Below, one piece after another: positions 25,076 through 35,383 of a DNA stretch of 64,000 nt. Where the stretch lies: positions 2,762,001 to 2,826,000 of the forward strand of contig NC_091940.1 of NCBI RefSeq assembly GCF_041260155.1, in the 5' to 3' direction. Position 1 is the first letter of the stretch; each line of letters starts with the position of its first letter. Position numbers and translations under genes: made by a program. The notes under the pieces were generated by a model, which was not told the DNA's origin, searched no databases, and saw only the letters and a list, made by a program, of their open reading frames with translations. Source of the stretch: Ptychodera flava (taxonomy: Eukaryota; Hemichordata; Enteropneusta; Ptychoderidae).

Positions 25076-26400
25076 TTAATCAGTACCACACATACTGATA
25101 CACAAACATTTATGTATACTTTGCAACTGTAGATGTATTCGTACCTCTAGTTCATGGAATTCCTTCGTGAATAAGATTGCCACTTCTCTATTTTCGGAAG
25201 TCTTTTCTGCTTCACATGTCTCGGTTGTACAACCATCAACACTGAAACTTTTCTTTTGCTCTCTTTTATCTGTCAATTCCTCTATCTCTCTGGCTGCCAC
25301 AATTTCTGCCCGTGGTTCCATCTCTCCGCGTGGCTCAGTTTCAGTGAGTCGTTTAATCTCTCCGCATGCGTCCATCTGGAAACCACATGGCTCCATGTCC
25401 CCATGTGGCCCAGTGTCCCTGCGTGGCGCTATCTGTTGAAGTTTTTCACTCTTTTTCCTTTGTCCAGTCCCTTCATCTTCATTACTGCTTTTGATTTTCT
25501 CGCTCACCTGCAAGTCAATATCAATAGATGTAACTATACTAACGTTACTGAGCGATTGGTGTCACTTTTGCAGAAGATGGCAGTCATGATTTCAGAATTA
25601 TATGTACTATATGTGCGATAGTTGAGTTTACCATGGAGGTCTTTTGGTAGTTCCACGATTCAATCTGATTAAAATCAATTGTAGAGTACAGCGACCTGTA
25701 CTTGCGCGGTATTCTCTTGCTGTCGCCTCTCACTACTGGTCACCGTACTCTACATTTGATTTTAATCAAATTGCTCCATGAGTTTACCAAAGTTAAAACT
25801 CAAATATTCGTTGTTGTTTGTTTGCGTGTACAGAGTAGAATGTTACATGTCATTCGGCTTGAAATCGGAGCCAAACTTAAGTTCTATCACCACCAATGCC
25901 TGCGTATGCCTTTATGGTAGAGATTTTAGAAACAAAATTTTTGCAACTAACAAACTACAGTAATTATGCTAAAATACTAATTAGCATAGCAGTCCAGCAA
26001 TTGTCATCACCAAGCGCAATTACTGGTTCTCTACTTCAGCGTTTACAGGATTGAGTGGCACAGCATTCACAGCACCTAACCATCCACTGTTTACCGCTGT
26101 TACTGTTTAATGTCAAACGGTAGAGAAATGTGAATTACGGATTGGAATCATTTTTAGCTCCATGAAAATACTGAAAATGAGATGATCTTCACTCACATCG
26201 ACACCACTGCTTTCTTCAACATCTTCTTTGATCAAATATTCGGCAGTTGTCTTGGCATACAGGCGTTCTTTCAATTCTCCGAAATATGTCCAAGTGCTCG
26301 TAGGCTTTTCTTGTTCTGTTTTCTGATATTGTGTTGGTTTTCCTTCAGTCCGGCTCAGAGCCACTACAAGTGACAATGCTACCATGATTGTGAACTTCAT
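25076..26400 (-). CDS. Small secreted protein with degenerate short repeats, unknown family
   Basis: Two coding exons on the minus strand, 26,400-26,197 and 25,507-25,076, join in phase 0 into about 211 residues. The donor is GTCGAT then GTGAGTG; the acceptor is TTGACTTGCAG. Exon 1 opens with a signal peptide (MKFTIMVALSLVVALSRTEG) followed by a charged segment. Exon 2 is strongly hydrophilic. It holds imperfect six-residue repeats around residues 98-140 (PHGDME, PCGFQM, DACGEI, PRGEME, PRAEIV) and four or more Cys downstream. A possible further donor (GAG then GTACGA, near 25,145) could replace the C-terminus by splicing. A 5' UTR acceptor (TTCTTCTTTCGACAG) ends at 26,431. The design (signal peptide, acidic first exon, repeat-bearing second exon, phase-0 intron) matches the PPPTM gene, toward which it converges. 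I see no firm sequence homology and assign no function. Confidence 0.7.
25667..25767. repeat. Inverted repeat with 23-bp arms in an intron
   Basis: GATTAAAATCAATTGTAGAG... at 25,667-25,689 and its inverse at 25,745-25,767 differ at one position, with a 55-bp spacer. It lies in the intron of the minus-strand secreted-protein gene. It may be a tiny MITE; no target duplication was found. Confidence 0.8.
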
Positions 26401-27051
26401 TTCGTACGAGTGACGCTTGTTTACACGAAACTGTCGAAAGAAGAAACTTGTCAGTAATTATCAGCTTTATGGATATACTTTCTGCAGTTAAAATCGATAT
26501 CAATTTTCTCTTTATCGTGAAGCATTAGTGTTATCGTAAAGACGTAGTGACATAAAGAAACACGTCCGTATCGCGAAGACACTTCGCCGGCCAGACGTTC
26601 TTCCATCTAAAATCTATTTTACCAGTGATAGCCTACTTTGATTACCGACGTTCACATAGATACTATATAGGAATGTCTGCTGAATGAATTTCATGCATGA
26701 ATTTCAATATTGTGTGGATTTGAAACGAAGCCAATAGGTTCCATTACAATCCAATAACGTAGAAAATGTGAACAAGAAAGTTTCAAGAAAATCGATGTCA
26801 TCGTTAACGTTTGACAGAAATCAACCATTCATAAACTGCTAAGATCACATTTTAAATTAATACTACTAGACAGTGTAATGTGATACAGTCTTTCCTCATA
26901 AACTGTACTTAAAATTCGTTGACCACATCGATGTATCGCATCGATTTTACTATTGTTCTTTAAGTTTTTCGATACACTAAAATACAGAAATGGTCGTATT
27001 TAGCGCATGTGTATGGACTCTCGCTACCTCTGGCGAGTGTCAGCTGATTAA

Positions 27052-27494
27052 TCCCCGGCGGTGGCAGTCCCCGGGTTGGTGGGTACCCATGCTTGTTACC
27101 CAAGTTTGAAAAGTACCCCCTTTCCTAGAATATTTCTGAGAAAAACACCCCCTATTTGTGGCAAATCTGGGAGAAATTAGCTGTAAAAAACATACCCTTA
27201 TTTTCGAAATCTAGGAGGTTAGTATGTTGACTTCCAGGGTTGACCCTGGAGGTTGACTTTGTATACAATCATGTTTTTCATTTTCTTTGTGAGTGAGACT
27301 AGACCAGATTTAGTGTCCTAGGGAGATTATGAAAGGACTACCCCTAATCTCGGAGGTTACTCTGAAAAAGTACCCCTTTTTCTCGATTTCACGGACCTAG
27401 AATCTCCGAGATGACTGAAGAAAAACACCCCCTTTCCGTGAATTTGGTAACGCGCATGGGTACCCACCAACCCGGGGACTGCCACCACCGGGGA
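27052..27494. mobile_element. TIR element with TTAA target site
   Basis: Inverted ends of at least 41 bp (TCCCCGGCGGTGGCAGTCCC... inward to GGGTACCCATGC) with one mismatch, each flanked by TTAA (27,048-27,051 and 27,495-27,498). TTAA targets are typical of piggyBac and Kolobok elements. The 443-bp interior has no transposase but repeats short phrases such as AAGTACCCC and AAAAACACCCCCT. It sits in the presumed 5' region of the minus-strand secreted-protein gene. Confidence 0.88.
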
Positions 27495-28173
27495 TTAATC
27501 ACGGTATAGCTACCGATTGGTTGTATTTTCTCTTCATATACGAATGGAACCACAACATCTTATTGTGGGACTTACTGATATAAAATAGCAAGCTGACACG
27601 ACAAAGAGATCGAGAGAGACAGAAATGCTTGGTCGGAGTAGAAAACTCTTTGTACTACAAAATGTGTTGGCTCAGACGTGGTGCAGTTGTAGAATAACAA
27701 TTTAGATGATTTCACCTCAATCAAACTTACCTGGGTAGCATCTCAACAACAACGTTCAAAGTACTTTAAAAAAGGAAAAAGTAAGACGAAAAGACCAATG
27801 ACCATACATTCGTGGCAATGTCATAACGACATTTTCTAACAACAGTATGACCGACTTACCTTGTAATAGACGTACTTATAAGTCAGTCGTTTTCTCATGA
27901 ACAACAGTAAGTTGAAGACGTGACTGATTTTTCGTTGGCGTTTCTTCCTTTTTATGTTATCCGTATACTTAATCCCCAATTCACACTTTTTTCACCTTGC
28001 CCTGACTGTTTGCTCCTTATATTAAAGCCGCACTTTTCAATCCCAGGTTCTCGCATTAGTGGAGTTCTCCTCCCAGTCAAACACATGGCCAGTACGATGT
28101 TTGATTTTTATTACATTAATTACACAAACTGATTTCAATCTTTGTCACCTTTTGGTAATCCTGCAAATAGAGC

Positions 28174-28181
28174 TTATATAA
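28174..28181 (-). promoter_or_regulatory. Candidate TATA box and 5' UTR structure for the minus-strand gene
   Basis: On the minus strand GGTTATATAAGC is a good TATA box. About 320 bp downstream is a near-perfect donor (CAAG then GTAAGTC, exon end 27,860), and another (CCAG then GTAAGTTT) lies at about 27,731. The first downstream acceptor recognised is the one ending at 26,431, just before the ATG at 26,400. A non-coding first exon of about 28,145-27,860 is therefore possible. This is inference from splice signals only. Confidence 0.35.
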
Positions 28182-28706
28182 CCGTTTGATTGACGGTCGG
28201 TTCAAATTGCCAATGGTCATTTATTCCCCAGCACCACACTTGAATTTCCTCAAAAAACGTCTTCCAGTCACGTTAGAATTTGAATATAACCACAGGGTTC
28301 GATCGTCAGCAGCTTCGTGCTGACCGCTTGGCAGTCTGTCAGCGTTTTTGCGGTCCGAAAAAACTAAAAAGTGGCATTTTCTGGAGCGTGTGCCCTCATG
28401 TTGCCTGTTTGGTCTCCACTTACACGATGAACGCCGCCATAGGTTGGCGCCCTTTTAAAGGGAGGCTCCGCCTTTAATGAAAATCTTAATATCAATGTGT
28501 AAACAGCGCGATAGAAATCTAGCCTATTACCTTGTCGAAAGTTTGCACAACAAACTTTGTTCTGAATTCGTTGTCCTATACCCTGTTTACCCATCGGCAC
28601 TTTGTTTTATCGGCGACTTTGTATTGGCCATTTTCTGTTTTGCTTTATTGTTTTGTTTTACCATAATTACAGACTTGCAGTTTTATCCTGTACACAGTCC
28701 CTCCAC

Positions 28707-29036
28707 TAGACTTGGTTCAAGTCGGTGAATTTTAAAAAAATAAAAGCATTTATAATAGTTTCTCTTGTGTCTCTCCTATTTCTTACCTCAAACCTATCCG
28801 GAATTTGGCAGCTCACGCCAGGTTTTCCAAGCGATTGAATGCGTCACGTTTGAGTCTGCGCAGTAGTGAGTTAGTTTCTGCCGGATTGAAACTCCGCTGA
28901 CAGCGTTCACCCCACTCATCGCGTCCACCCTACTCATAGCGTCCACTCACGCGCGCGTTTCACATGAAAGCAGAATACAAATCATTGCGTTCACTCCACT
29001 CAAACATTCACAAATCACAGACTTGAACCAAGTCCA
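28707..29036. mobile_element. Non-autonomous TIR element, copy 2 (9-bp TSD, inverted)
   Basis: Same family as 24,371-24,673 but in the opposite orientation and about 330 bp long. The ends are TAGACTTGGTTCAAGTC and the inverse of TGGACTTGGTTCAAGTC. The flanking duplication is TCCCTCCAC (28,698-28,706 and 29,037-29,045). Two copies with different 9-bp duplications prove independent insertions and fix the element ends. Confidence 0.93.
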
Positions 29037-29045
29037 TCCCTCCAC

Positions 29046-32017
29046 ATACGGGACCGTGTCCTGTACAAATTATATGAAAACGAAGTTATAACACTGCCCC
29101 TGGGGGGACTTGTGCTTTTACATGGCTCCGTATTTTACTTTGACCACGCAGCTTGGAGATGGCAACCTGGCAGGCGTCACGTTTGATAAGGCTATTGGCA
29201 TTCATTTGAACCTTATTTGCACCGGTTCTAGCAACTTTTTTATATAACGATTGCAATTTCGAAGGAGAACAAAAACAGATACACCTCATAATCTTCTTAA
29301 CAAATAGTTAATCCTGGGTCTTTTCGAGCCAAGGTTTAATCTGTACAAATGCAGGCGTTCGTTGAGGATAATCTAGGATAATCCTCAGACAAGAAGAAAA
29401 GTTTGTCTGTAGAAAATCTCAACACACCTTGGTCATTTGAGCTGTGGCAGTATGGTTATATTCATCTTACACCGGTCCATATATCTGGTTTATTTGCCAT
29501 AAACAGCAGTAGAGGCTATTTGACAGTCTTTGATTTTTACGGTCACAAAAAACATAAAATTTTTCTTCATCACAGATTTTTTTCGACTGATTATCCACTG
29601 CCACATTTCTCTACTTCCTGACATTCAACTTCTTGCACGTGGCTATGTTAAAATATATACGAGGTATATTCTCGAGTGTATATGAGACAAGTCACATTTG
29701 AGCTTTGGAATTTGCAACTTTCCACTAGGGGAAACTGATATTATTTTCTTGGTTTTACCATAGACCCTAGTGTTTCTAGGGTCTATGATTCTACAACAGT
29801 ACTCCTACAAGCTAAGACTTTTACATTGAAATTGTTGGGGAAAGACGGATGACAACAGAAATGTTGTAAAAAAGTACAGAACGTTTCTCTTTCGAGATAC
29901 GATCACATGATGTCAAAGTGTTATGATCAGTGTGGGTTTTGTAGTTTTTCCATTTGGAGACCGATATTATTTTCTTTGTTCTACAAACTACGAGCGTGAC
30001 AGAAGTCACTTTGATGTCATTTGAAACATAACGATGACAACAGCAGCCCATCTATTTTAACCTCTTTTATGGACGTCACGTGTCCAAGAAGAATGTGGGT
30101 TATGAAAATGTTTCACATCGCAAACCTATATTAATTTCTTTCTCATTTATAAATGTTGAAGGCTATTTAGAAATGGATAATTATCCATTTTCGGGCGGCA
30201 TGACTCCTTAGGCGAAGAGGTTTTGGTACAAGATTGTTTTGGTGCGAAGAGGTTTCCTGCGAAATGGTATGGGACGATATGTCGATGGTATGGTGCGAAG
30301 TACACCTTCAAGTCTGTGGGCATATCAAACATTATTGAAGGACTAAACATCAGTAGACGTCGCGCTGAGTGATAAGCTGTTGGATCGTTGGGTGAACGCC
30401 TTGGCTAGCCAGTAACTAAGCTGGCGAGGAAAGCCAGGCAACAGTCTAGGTGCGAAGTGGTTTTGGTGTGAAGTGTGTGGGAACCCTAGCTTGTATGTTC
30501 CTCCATGGTTGATCGATGTGAGAAAGATATATCGTCGACGGCATTTTTGGCTCGATTTTAATTAGTATTGTGATCACAATTGTTTGCTACTTGGTATGTA
30601 ATATATTTAGGCTACTACTATAGCATTTGGAAAACAATTCACGATAATTAGTATCTAATATCATTTTTAATATAAAATATGCTTTTAAAGATATTGCCAT
30701 CTCTGTTTTGTTCAATATGAGGATTTTTAATTCTTCTGATTTACACGGTAGACTGGATCACTTGGCCCACTAGTCACTTGGCACAGGCGGTGTGGGTTTC
30801 GTATTCACATCACCACCAACAGGACAATGTCCCGAAGTTTATTCCTACAATTTACTTTTTTGATATTTATATATCTGTACCCAAACACTTGTTGCAAATC
30901 TAATTCACACGTTGTATTTTGGTCACATATCAGACAAATGTCCAGATTCATGCTAGTTTCGTCTTTCATTTTTTACAGACGCTGCTTGTTTCATGTCAAA
31001 CAACGTAAAGCCATACAACTGATGTAATCTTCTTATCATCGATAAGCATGAACGTTCGTTGCATCTTTACTCCACAGATTACGGCAATCCAAGTGAAGTA
31101 CAGGCGACAAGCCAAGTCTATGTCATATTGTTAGGCGATTCTTTTAAAACGTTCATTAAATCTTACTCGGCTGACGAGACAATGTTTTGACGTCGATTTT
31201 CAATGATAAGCTTATAGGTCGGACAAGGGTGGAGGCAACTGCCCAACAAAGATATCAGTTTGAAATGTATGAAATGTAGTCATCTACTGCGGTTATACGC
31301 AAACCAGAACGCTCAAAAGGACGATGCATACACTACAAAAGTGGGGACACTTGGCATATGTATTTAAAACTGAATCCAACAATTTTCACGTCAGGCTATG
31401 TATTTATCTTATTGCTATATACAAGATTTTGGTGGCAAAGATTTCACGGTGCCTCAGTCGGGACAGCCAGCTTTATAAGTTGTAATCAGGTGATTTTACA
31501 TGCAAATGACATCGTATTTTAAACAAAATTAGAGGAGAACATGCAAGCTGTTCACAACTGTCCTTCCGCGACAATTTAAAAAAAAATTCCTACGCCCACT
31601 AGTTTCTCTCTCCATTCCCGACAGGAAACCTCTCTGCACTGGGAGCTCATCCACCATACTGTCTATGATTCAACATTCCTTTCAGTCCTTTGTCCTTTCC
31701 AACGACTAATCCGAGAAAAATAACCGTACACATGTCCTCCGACCAGCAAGGCTTCTTTTCAACTTTAGCCACTGAACAAGAGAATGGTGTTCAAAACCCG
31801 TTGATTAGCAAAAAATAACCTGCTTGCTCTTTCCACTCTTGCAGACAGGAGAAAACCAGCTCGCGCACCCGCTGAGAGATCGACTGCGAACACCGCTGAT
31901 AACGAACACCTTTGTTGGCTGTCCACGCCCCTTGTAGTGGACGGTAGAGGCGATACTTCAACTTCTATTGTCTTCTACCAACTCTTTCGTTTTCCAACCA
32001 CAAATCACCGTCAGACG
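29046..32017. other. Intergenic, no gene recognised
   Basis: Between 30,190 and 30,480 are imperfect scattered copies of a phrase like GGTGCGAAGNGGTTTTGG, probably a decayed repeat. Otherwise no exon or RNA gene was recognised. Confidence 0.4.
29759..29787. repeat. Perfect 12-bp stem, 5-bp loop hairpin
   Basis: CATAGACCCTAG, five bases, then its exact complement. No U-tract or gene end sits next to it, so no terminator role is proposed. Confidence 0.7.
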
Positions 32018-32501
32018 CAGGCGACCCATTAAGTATTACTGAGTTTTTCACAGTTTTCTCTATCATTTTCTCTTCTTTCTTCATGCTCTGAATGATCGGA
32101 GTAAATAAAATAAATGGTTATATAACCTAACCTAGCCTCTGTGACTCTTTATTTAATTTACACTCCATTACAAGGACGTATATCTCTCATACACACATGT
32201 TGTGATTAATTCGTCAACACAACTAATTATGCTAATCCGTGGACTTATCAGAGGTTAGTCAACATCGGAAAGATAGTGATGTTAATGAAAAAGTAACCAT
32301 TCCTATCTTTCGCGATGTTGACTAACCCGTAAAATCCCTGATAAGTCCACGGATTAGCACAATTAGTTGTGTTGACTAGGTTAGGTTAGGTTATATAAAC
32401 CATTTATTTTATTTATTCCGATCATTCAGAGCATGAAGAAAGAAGAGAAAATGATAGAGAAAACTGTGAAAAACTCAGTAATACTTAATGGGTCGCCTGT
32501 G
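32018..32501. mobile_element. hAT-like non-autonomous foldback element (8-bp TSD)
   Basis: The element begins CAGGCGACCCATTAAG and ends with the inverse. It is flanked by GTCAGACG (32,010-32,017 and 32,502-32,509), an 8-bp duplication as in hAT transposons. The right end carries two extra bases (TG) compared with the left. Almost the whole 484 bp folds on itself: outer arms of about 100 bp, then a second pair built on CTAATCCGTGGACTTATCAG around a short centre near 32,275-32,295. There is no coding sequence. Confidence 0.88.
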
Positions 32502-32509
32502 GTCAGACG

Positions 32510-35299
32510 GTGGCGAGCATGTCAATAAATTGAATTCTACCAAGCGGCTCAGAAGAGATTAGCCTCCTAAAGTAAAATATTTGCTCTCTCTTTCACACAT
32601 TCATAAAATAAATTCCTTACTAATAATTATCATTTCAAAAGAACGGTTCTTTTATTTCTACATTTGTCGTTGATGTTAAACCTACGACACAATTAAAGTA
32701 AGCCGATTGTCGTTACTATGTCGCAGCGATTAAATGACGTCACACGTTCAATATGCCAAGCATTGTTCTTTTAACAGCGTAGCATAGTGCTCCCTGATTT
32801 ATACTCTAGAAACTACGTGGTACTGAACGGTAGATTCTAGACAAGCCGTGTTTGTGGAAACTCTAACGTATTTGAATCGTATGATAGTTTGATGCAGGAC
32901 TTGCCAGGTCATTTTTAACATTAAAAATAATTGAACAAAAACTCTATCTTCAAAGAAATGTTCTACATTTAATATAAATAGGTAAATATAAAGTCGACTC
33001 GACTCGTCCGACTCGGTGTTGTAATAAGAATCCAAAGGATTAAAAGTAGGGATCAAATTTGTTCTAATCTGTAAGAGGATTATGAAGGTGTCATAGCCTT
33101 TTGTTTTCCATTGAAGTTGTAATCTAGTAAGTAAATTTCCTGACAAGACAATCTGACGTCTGACCCATGCCTCGAAACCAATGGTTAGTTTATGTTTATG
33201 ATTACACTCATAATAAGATTCTCTTAAATCTCATGATTAGAAATTAAATGCACATGAAGAGGCAAACGATCGATTATCCGGGGGATGGAATAAATGGTGA
33301 ACAAAGAAATAACATTTTCACTGAGCAACGGTTGCCAAAATCTGCGAAATCTTCACCAACCCGCCTGTGTAGGACTTAAAGACCTGTGTATTCAGTTAGT
33401 TTTCTTCATGCAAACTTATCTACTGTTTTCACCGTATTCATCTTCATTCATTGAAAGAGCTGTTAGTCACTGATATTAATTGAAAAAGACGATGAAAACA
33501 CACTCTGAGATAAATTACTGATAGCAATTTATAAAGAATATAACTAGCAATGAGAAAGCGCCTAAAACAGTTGAAAATCACAATAATTACACAGACAACC
33601 ATTCCTAGGTGCACCGACGTAGCCAAAGTTTGCAGGTAAACCTCCAAGATTACAAATGTTAAAGTTAGCAAAGTAAGGGGTAAGTCGTTCTTTTGCAGCC
33701 AGGCATCCGTACTTGTGACTCTGTTTTATCATATGTTAATTCAATGTCCCTTAGTGGAGGGACCGTGGTCCTTTTTTAAACTCGACTTGTTTTTTTGTCA
33801 GCATGGAGGTAAAATTTTAACCCCTATATTGTCAGTTAGAAAACACCCGATCTGGACCTTTTGATTTTGTTATGATTTATGTAAAAGTCAATATGCATTC
33901 CCGAGACAATGACAACACCGCGTATGAACTAATACTGTACGGTAAATTGCCAGTGTGATGAAGATAACTTAGAGATAATTGGTTTCTTATTCCCAAAGGC
34001 ATGAAAGGTAGCGTTCGTGAATCTTGACTTTTGTAGGAACGTTATGTAATTTTGTTTACCACCGTACACCAGCCATTGAGAAATTTCAGATTGCATCGTT
34101 CCAATAACGACTGTGGTTATTCCTAATTCATTGTGCATCGCTGATATAAGAATTACAAGAGGATTTACATATTTGTCAAGAGTCGTCAGAGTGACGTCAC
34201 GACTCATCACAAACACTAATATTCACATAGGATGACGGATTGCACCCCTTTCCCAAAATTGCTGTATTTTCCCATGGGTATTACCCAATGACGCATGCTA
34301 TACGTTTTGCTTCTTTTTCACGTTCACATGGGTAAGCAATGCTGTCCTTGTTCGGCAAGCTGTGAGTTTAAACTTCCACGATACACTGTGACTTTTACGA
34401 CGGTTAAACTTCAATGTTTGAAGATATGGCTGCACACTCGACATGAAACGTGTAGTCTACTGAATGTAAAATTTGCAGCTGCAAAATTATATTTAGAATA
34501 GAATTGATCTTTATTGAACTGTATGCCACTCTGGCATATTAGCACATACAATAAAGATTTTCAACTTCAAGTTGAACAAGTCAGAATGAAAGAGAAAAAC
34601 TTCCAAACATTTGGACAAACATTATGTCAATTAAAATATTCTTGTACGATACTATACTATTGGTTGACTGGCCTGACAGAGAAATACGCACCGGTGACCC
34701 TGAATTTATATGTCATTTCTGTATTTACACAGTATTAAACTAACGCTCCCGCCACTGTCCTTATTGGTAGGCCTAAGTTGGAATCCATAGACAGTCTTCC
34801 TCTCAACCATGGTTGGGCTGGTCTATCAGCTTTACCGAGTAGAAGACGACCCCGGCGACGAACAAGTCAACTTTTGCACCTTCATTCATGAAACCAAATG
34901 CAGTAAAAAAGCCCTGACCGTTCTCTCTTGAAAGTTAAATTTAGGGACTGTCTCACAATTTCCAGAAAGAAGCGTGTCACATTACGAGACCAAATATTCA
35001 TAAAAGTAGCTAAATCGCGTTTATAAGGAAATGTTTTCCAGCTAAATAAAATTTCTCAAAGATAAATAGATTTCCAAAATTTGACAAAATTATCTAGTTT
35101 GCATAGTATGCGTGATTTACCCTGCAATTCAGCTGCTTTCAATTGTCAGTCCCTTTTGCAAAGACAGCAAGATTGAAATCCGTAAAAAGCAGATTTGCTC
35201 CTGTAATAGATTTCCTTCGCAGATTTGCTCCTGTTATAGATTTGCTATTCTGGCTGGCCATTCCTACCACTTTAGCTGTGCGCCCTCACTCGTACGAGG
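32510..35299. other. Intergenic, no gene recognised
   Basis: Several open frames of 60-115 codons exist, none with a recognised domain or matching splice signals. Near 35,180-35,240 a 40-bp segment (CAGATTTGCTCCTGT...) is present twice with small differences. Confidence 0.4.
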
Positions 35300-35383
35300 T
35301 TTCCCATAATGCAATGAGATCTGTCATGGCGGCGTCCATGTGAATGAATGTTGGAACCATCACGCTTCTATCACACCGCTTAG
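35300..35383 (+). promoter_or_regulatory. CPSF1: Candidate CPSF1 housekeeping promoter and non-coding exon 1
   Basis: TTTCCCATAATGC (35,300-35,312) is followed by ATGGCGGC (35,326-35,333), the YY1-type motif found at or just after the start sites of many animal housekeeping genes. About 50 bp later is a strong donor, CTTAG then GTAAGA (exon end 35,383). Splicing to the acceptor before CPSF1 coding exon 1 (TTATTGTTACAG, exon from 39,365) gives a 5' UTR whose ATGGCGGC also opens a five-codon upstream reading frame (MAASM). The motif identities are known from other animals; the link to CPSF1 is inferred. Confidence 0.5.

Noticed and set aside
33929..34216. 95-codon minus-strand open frame with a hydrophobic stretch
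   Set aside because: No recognised family, no signal-peptide pattern at the start and no matching splice signals.
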